A program made the position numbers and the translations under genes. From contig PUNB01000099.1 in the NCBI GenBank assembly GCA_003552565.1, positions 1 through 7,144 on the forward strand: a stretch of DNA of 7,144 nt, read 5' to 3'. Under the pieces are notes generated by a model. That model saw only the letters and a program-made list of their open reading frames with translations, was not told where the DNA came from and made no database searches. This stretch comes from Lentisphaerota bacterium. Its GTDB lineage: Bacteria; Verrucomicrobiota; Lentisphaeria; Oligosphaerales; PUNB01. The stretch's first letter is position 1. Each line of letters opens with the position of its first letter. Positions 5,877-7,144 of this stretch are shown in pieces.

Positions 5877-6821
5877 ATGACTGATTTGAGCGGCAAGCGC
5901 GTTCTGGTAACCGGCGGCGCAGGTTTTTTAGGCGGATTTGTGTGTGAAAAATTGCGGAATCGGGGTTGTGAAGAACTGATTGTACCCCGCCGTCGGGATT
6001 ACGATTTAACCAGTGAAGAAAATGTCAAACGATTGTTAGATGAAACTTCGCCGGACTGGGTTTTGCACCTCGCTGCCGAAGTAGGCGGTATCGGCATTAA
6101 TCGCGATCAGCCGGGAAGGTTTTTCTTCGCCAACATGGCGATGGGAATACACCTGCTGGAACAGTCCCGGATCGCCGGGGTGGAGAGATTTGTTCAGGTG
6201 GGAACTATCTGTTCTTATCCCCACAGTACGCCGGTGCCGTTTCATGAAGATCAGTTGTGGAACGGCTATCCGGAGGCGACCAACGCCCCATACGGTATCG
6301 CCAAGAAAGCTTTGTCAGTGATGCTTGACGGTTATCATCGACAGTATGGGATGGAAGGAGCGGTGGTGCTGCCGGTCAATTTATATGGACCGAAAGACAA
6401 TTTTGATCTCTACAGTTCACACGTGATTCCGGCTCTGATCCGGAAATGTCTGGAAGCAAAAGAGCGTGGAGATGAAAAGATTGTCTGCTGGGGCAGCGGT
6501 CAGGTGTCGCGGGAATTTCTCTATGTCGAAGATGCGGCTGAAGGGGTTGTCCGGGCTATGGAAGTTATGCGCCAGCCGCAGCCGATCAATTTGGGAACCG
6601 GAAAAGAAATCAAGATTGCGGATCTGGTTGACTTGATCGTTAAATTGACCGGTTTCTCGGGCAAGGTGGAATGGGATCGTGACAAGCCGGACGGTCAGCC
6701 GCGCCGCTGTCTGGACACCAGTCGTGCCCGGCAGCTTTTGGACTGGCAGGCCGAGGTTGAGTTCGAAGAGGGGTTGCGACGTACCATCGAGTGGTACAAA
6801 AGCAATGCCGCCCATTCATGA
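5877..6821 (+). CDS. fcl: GDP-L-fucose synthase-type NAD(P)-dependent epimerase/reductase
   Basis: A cytosolic extended short-chain dehydrogenase of 314 residues, close to GDP-L-fucose synthase. That enzyme epimerises and reduces GDP-4-keto-6-deoxymannose to GDP-L-fucose for surface glycans. Visible motifs are the Rossmann TGGAGFLG (12-19), AAEVGGIGINRDQP (66-79), the active-site segment GTICSYP (109-115) with T110 and C112, Y139xxxK143 in NAPYGIAKKA, PVNLYGPKDNF (166-176), SHVIPALIRK with H182, and CWGSGQVSREFLYVEDAA (204-221). These blocks match the family along its whole length, and the size is normal. T110 stands where the E. coli enzyme has Ser; Thr is common in related epimerases. No GDP-mannose 4,6-dehydratase (gmd) is in the window, so the exact sugar is inferred; a related nucleotide-sugar epimerase remains possible. 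The gene is third in the cluster, after the lipid synthase, fitting an envelope role. Confidence 0.85.
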   Translation: MTDLSGKRVLVTGGAGFLGGFVCEKLRNRGCEELIVPRRRDYDLTSEENVKRLLDETSPDWVLHLAAEVGGIGINRDQPGRFFFANMAMGIHLLEQSRIAGVERFVQVGTICSYPHSTPVPFHEDQLWNGYPEATNAPYGIAKKALSVMLDGYHRQYGMEGAVVLPVNLYGPKDNFDLYSSHVIPALIRKCLEAKERGDEKIVCWGSGQVSREFLYVEDAAEGVVRAMEVMRQPQPINLGTGKEIKIADLVDLIVKLTGFSGKVEWDRDKPDGQPRRCLDTSRARQLLDWQAEVEFEEGLRRTIEWYKSNAAHS

Positions 6822-6870
6822 TGTTGACTGACGGCGTTGTTGCTGATATCCCGAGGCAGAGACTTGATTA

Positions 6871-6924
6871 ATGGTTTCTGGTGTCAGGTTTCGGGTCTCC
6901 CTGACACCTGAACACTGAAACCAT
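6871..6924. repeat. Two-tier inverted repeat after the epimerase gene
   Basis: GGTGTCAGG (6880-6888) and CCTGACACC (6900-6908) are perfect 9-bp arms around an 11-nt loop. Outside them ATGGTTTC (6871-6878) pairs with GAAACCAT (6917-6924), leaving an 8-nt bulge on the right side. It begins 49 bp past the stop of the last gene in the cluster and could act as a 3' stem-loop that stabilises or ends the transcript. No T-tract follows, so a classical intrinsic terminator is not supported. Confidence 0.55.
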
Positions 6925-6947
6925 GAAGTCTGATACAAGCCCCGCCA

Positions 6948-7082
6948 CCGGCGCGATGCGCCGGACAATCCGGAGCTGGAAGCTCCGGCCACCATCTTAA
7001 CCGCCGACACGGCGCGCCGGATACCCTGAGGGTGAGACTTGGTTACGGGCAATACATCTGGAGCGCCCGCGTCCTCGCGGGC
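6948..7082. repeat. Cluster of GC-rich short-loop palindromes
   Basis: Three perfect hairpins with 3-4 nt loops follow one another: CCGGCGC-GAT-GCGCCGG (6948-6964), CCGGAGCT-GGA-AGCTCCGG (6970-6988) and GCCCGCG-TCCT-CGCGGGC (7065-7082). Between them lie a smaller ACCCT-G-AGGGT palindrome (7023-7033) and GGCGCGCC (7011-7018). I found no convincing gene in 6822-7144 on either strand; the minus-strand frame running through it has no recognisable domain. The density suggests REP-like extragenic repeats or a structured RNA. Confidence 0.6.
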
Positions 7083-7144
7083 ATTAAGGTGTGCTCGCAA
7101 GGGAACGGGCTCTTTTATGGCTCGCGGGGACCTGACCACTCTTC

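Noticed and set aside
6880..6908. Intrinsic terminator
   Set aside because: The stem is good but no run of T follows on either strand.
6816..7139. Minus-strand 107-codon ORF downstream of the epimerase gene
   Set aside because: It runs through palindromic DNA, is rich in Arg/Ser/Pro as expected from GC-rich non-coding sequence, and has no domain.

Overview
The window looks like a contig fragment from an uncultured, probably anaerobic Gram-negative-type bacterium. G+C is moderate. A 2x[4Fe-4S] DUF362 protein suggests an anaerobic setting. The fucose-synthase-like protein, the envelope genes and the palindrome-rich intergenic DNA would fit a member of the PVC/candidate-phylum group. That placement is a weak inference, because no rRNA or phylogenetic marker is present.

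Layout: positions 1-575 hold no convincing gene but contain a 118-bp inverted-repeat element (376-493) in which each arm is itself a perfect hairpin. A HAD-superfamily hydrolase (576-1460, +) follows. It converges on a DUF362/ferredoxin protein (1763-2995, -). The 302-bp gap between their stop codons holds a 16-bp tandem array, a perfect hairpin and two 27-bp-spaced repeats with a motif in the opposite orientation. From a divergent intergenic region (2996-3162) a compact + strand cluster starts: a CNNM/CorC-HlyC family membrane protein (3163-4497), a membrane protein with two fused CDP-alcohol phosphatidyltransferase domains (4497-5834, sharing one base with the preceding stop), and a GDP-L-fucose synthase-type NAD(P)-dependent epimerase/reductase (5877-6821). 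The last 323 bp are non-coding and packed with short-loop palindromes.

Functionally the + strand cluster concerns the cell envelope. The bifunctional-looking protein joins a PgsA-like half (CDP-diacylglycerol to phosphatidylglycerophosphate) and a PssA-like half (CDP-diacylglycerol to phosphatidylserine), so both branches leaving CDP-DAG may sit on one polypeptide. It is coupled to a CorC-type protein whose cytoplasmic CBS/CorC part is canonical but whose membrane domain lacks expected conserved residues. The epimerase would supply an activated deoxysugar for surface glycans. No complete new defence or mobile system is visible. The points most worth following are the lipid-synthase fusion, the altered CorC membrane domain and the structured repeats.
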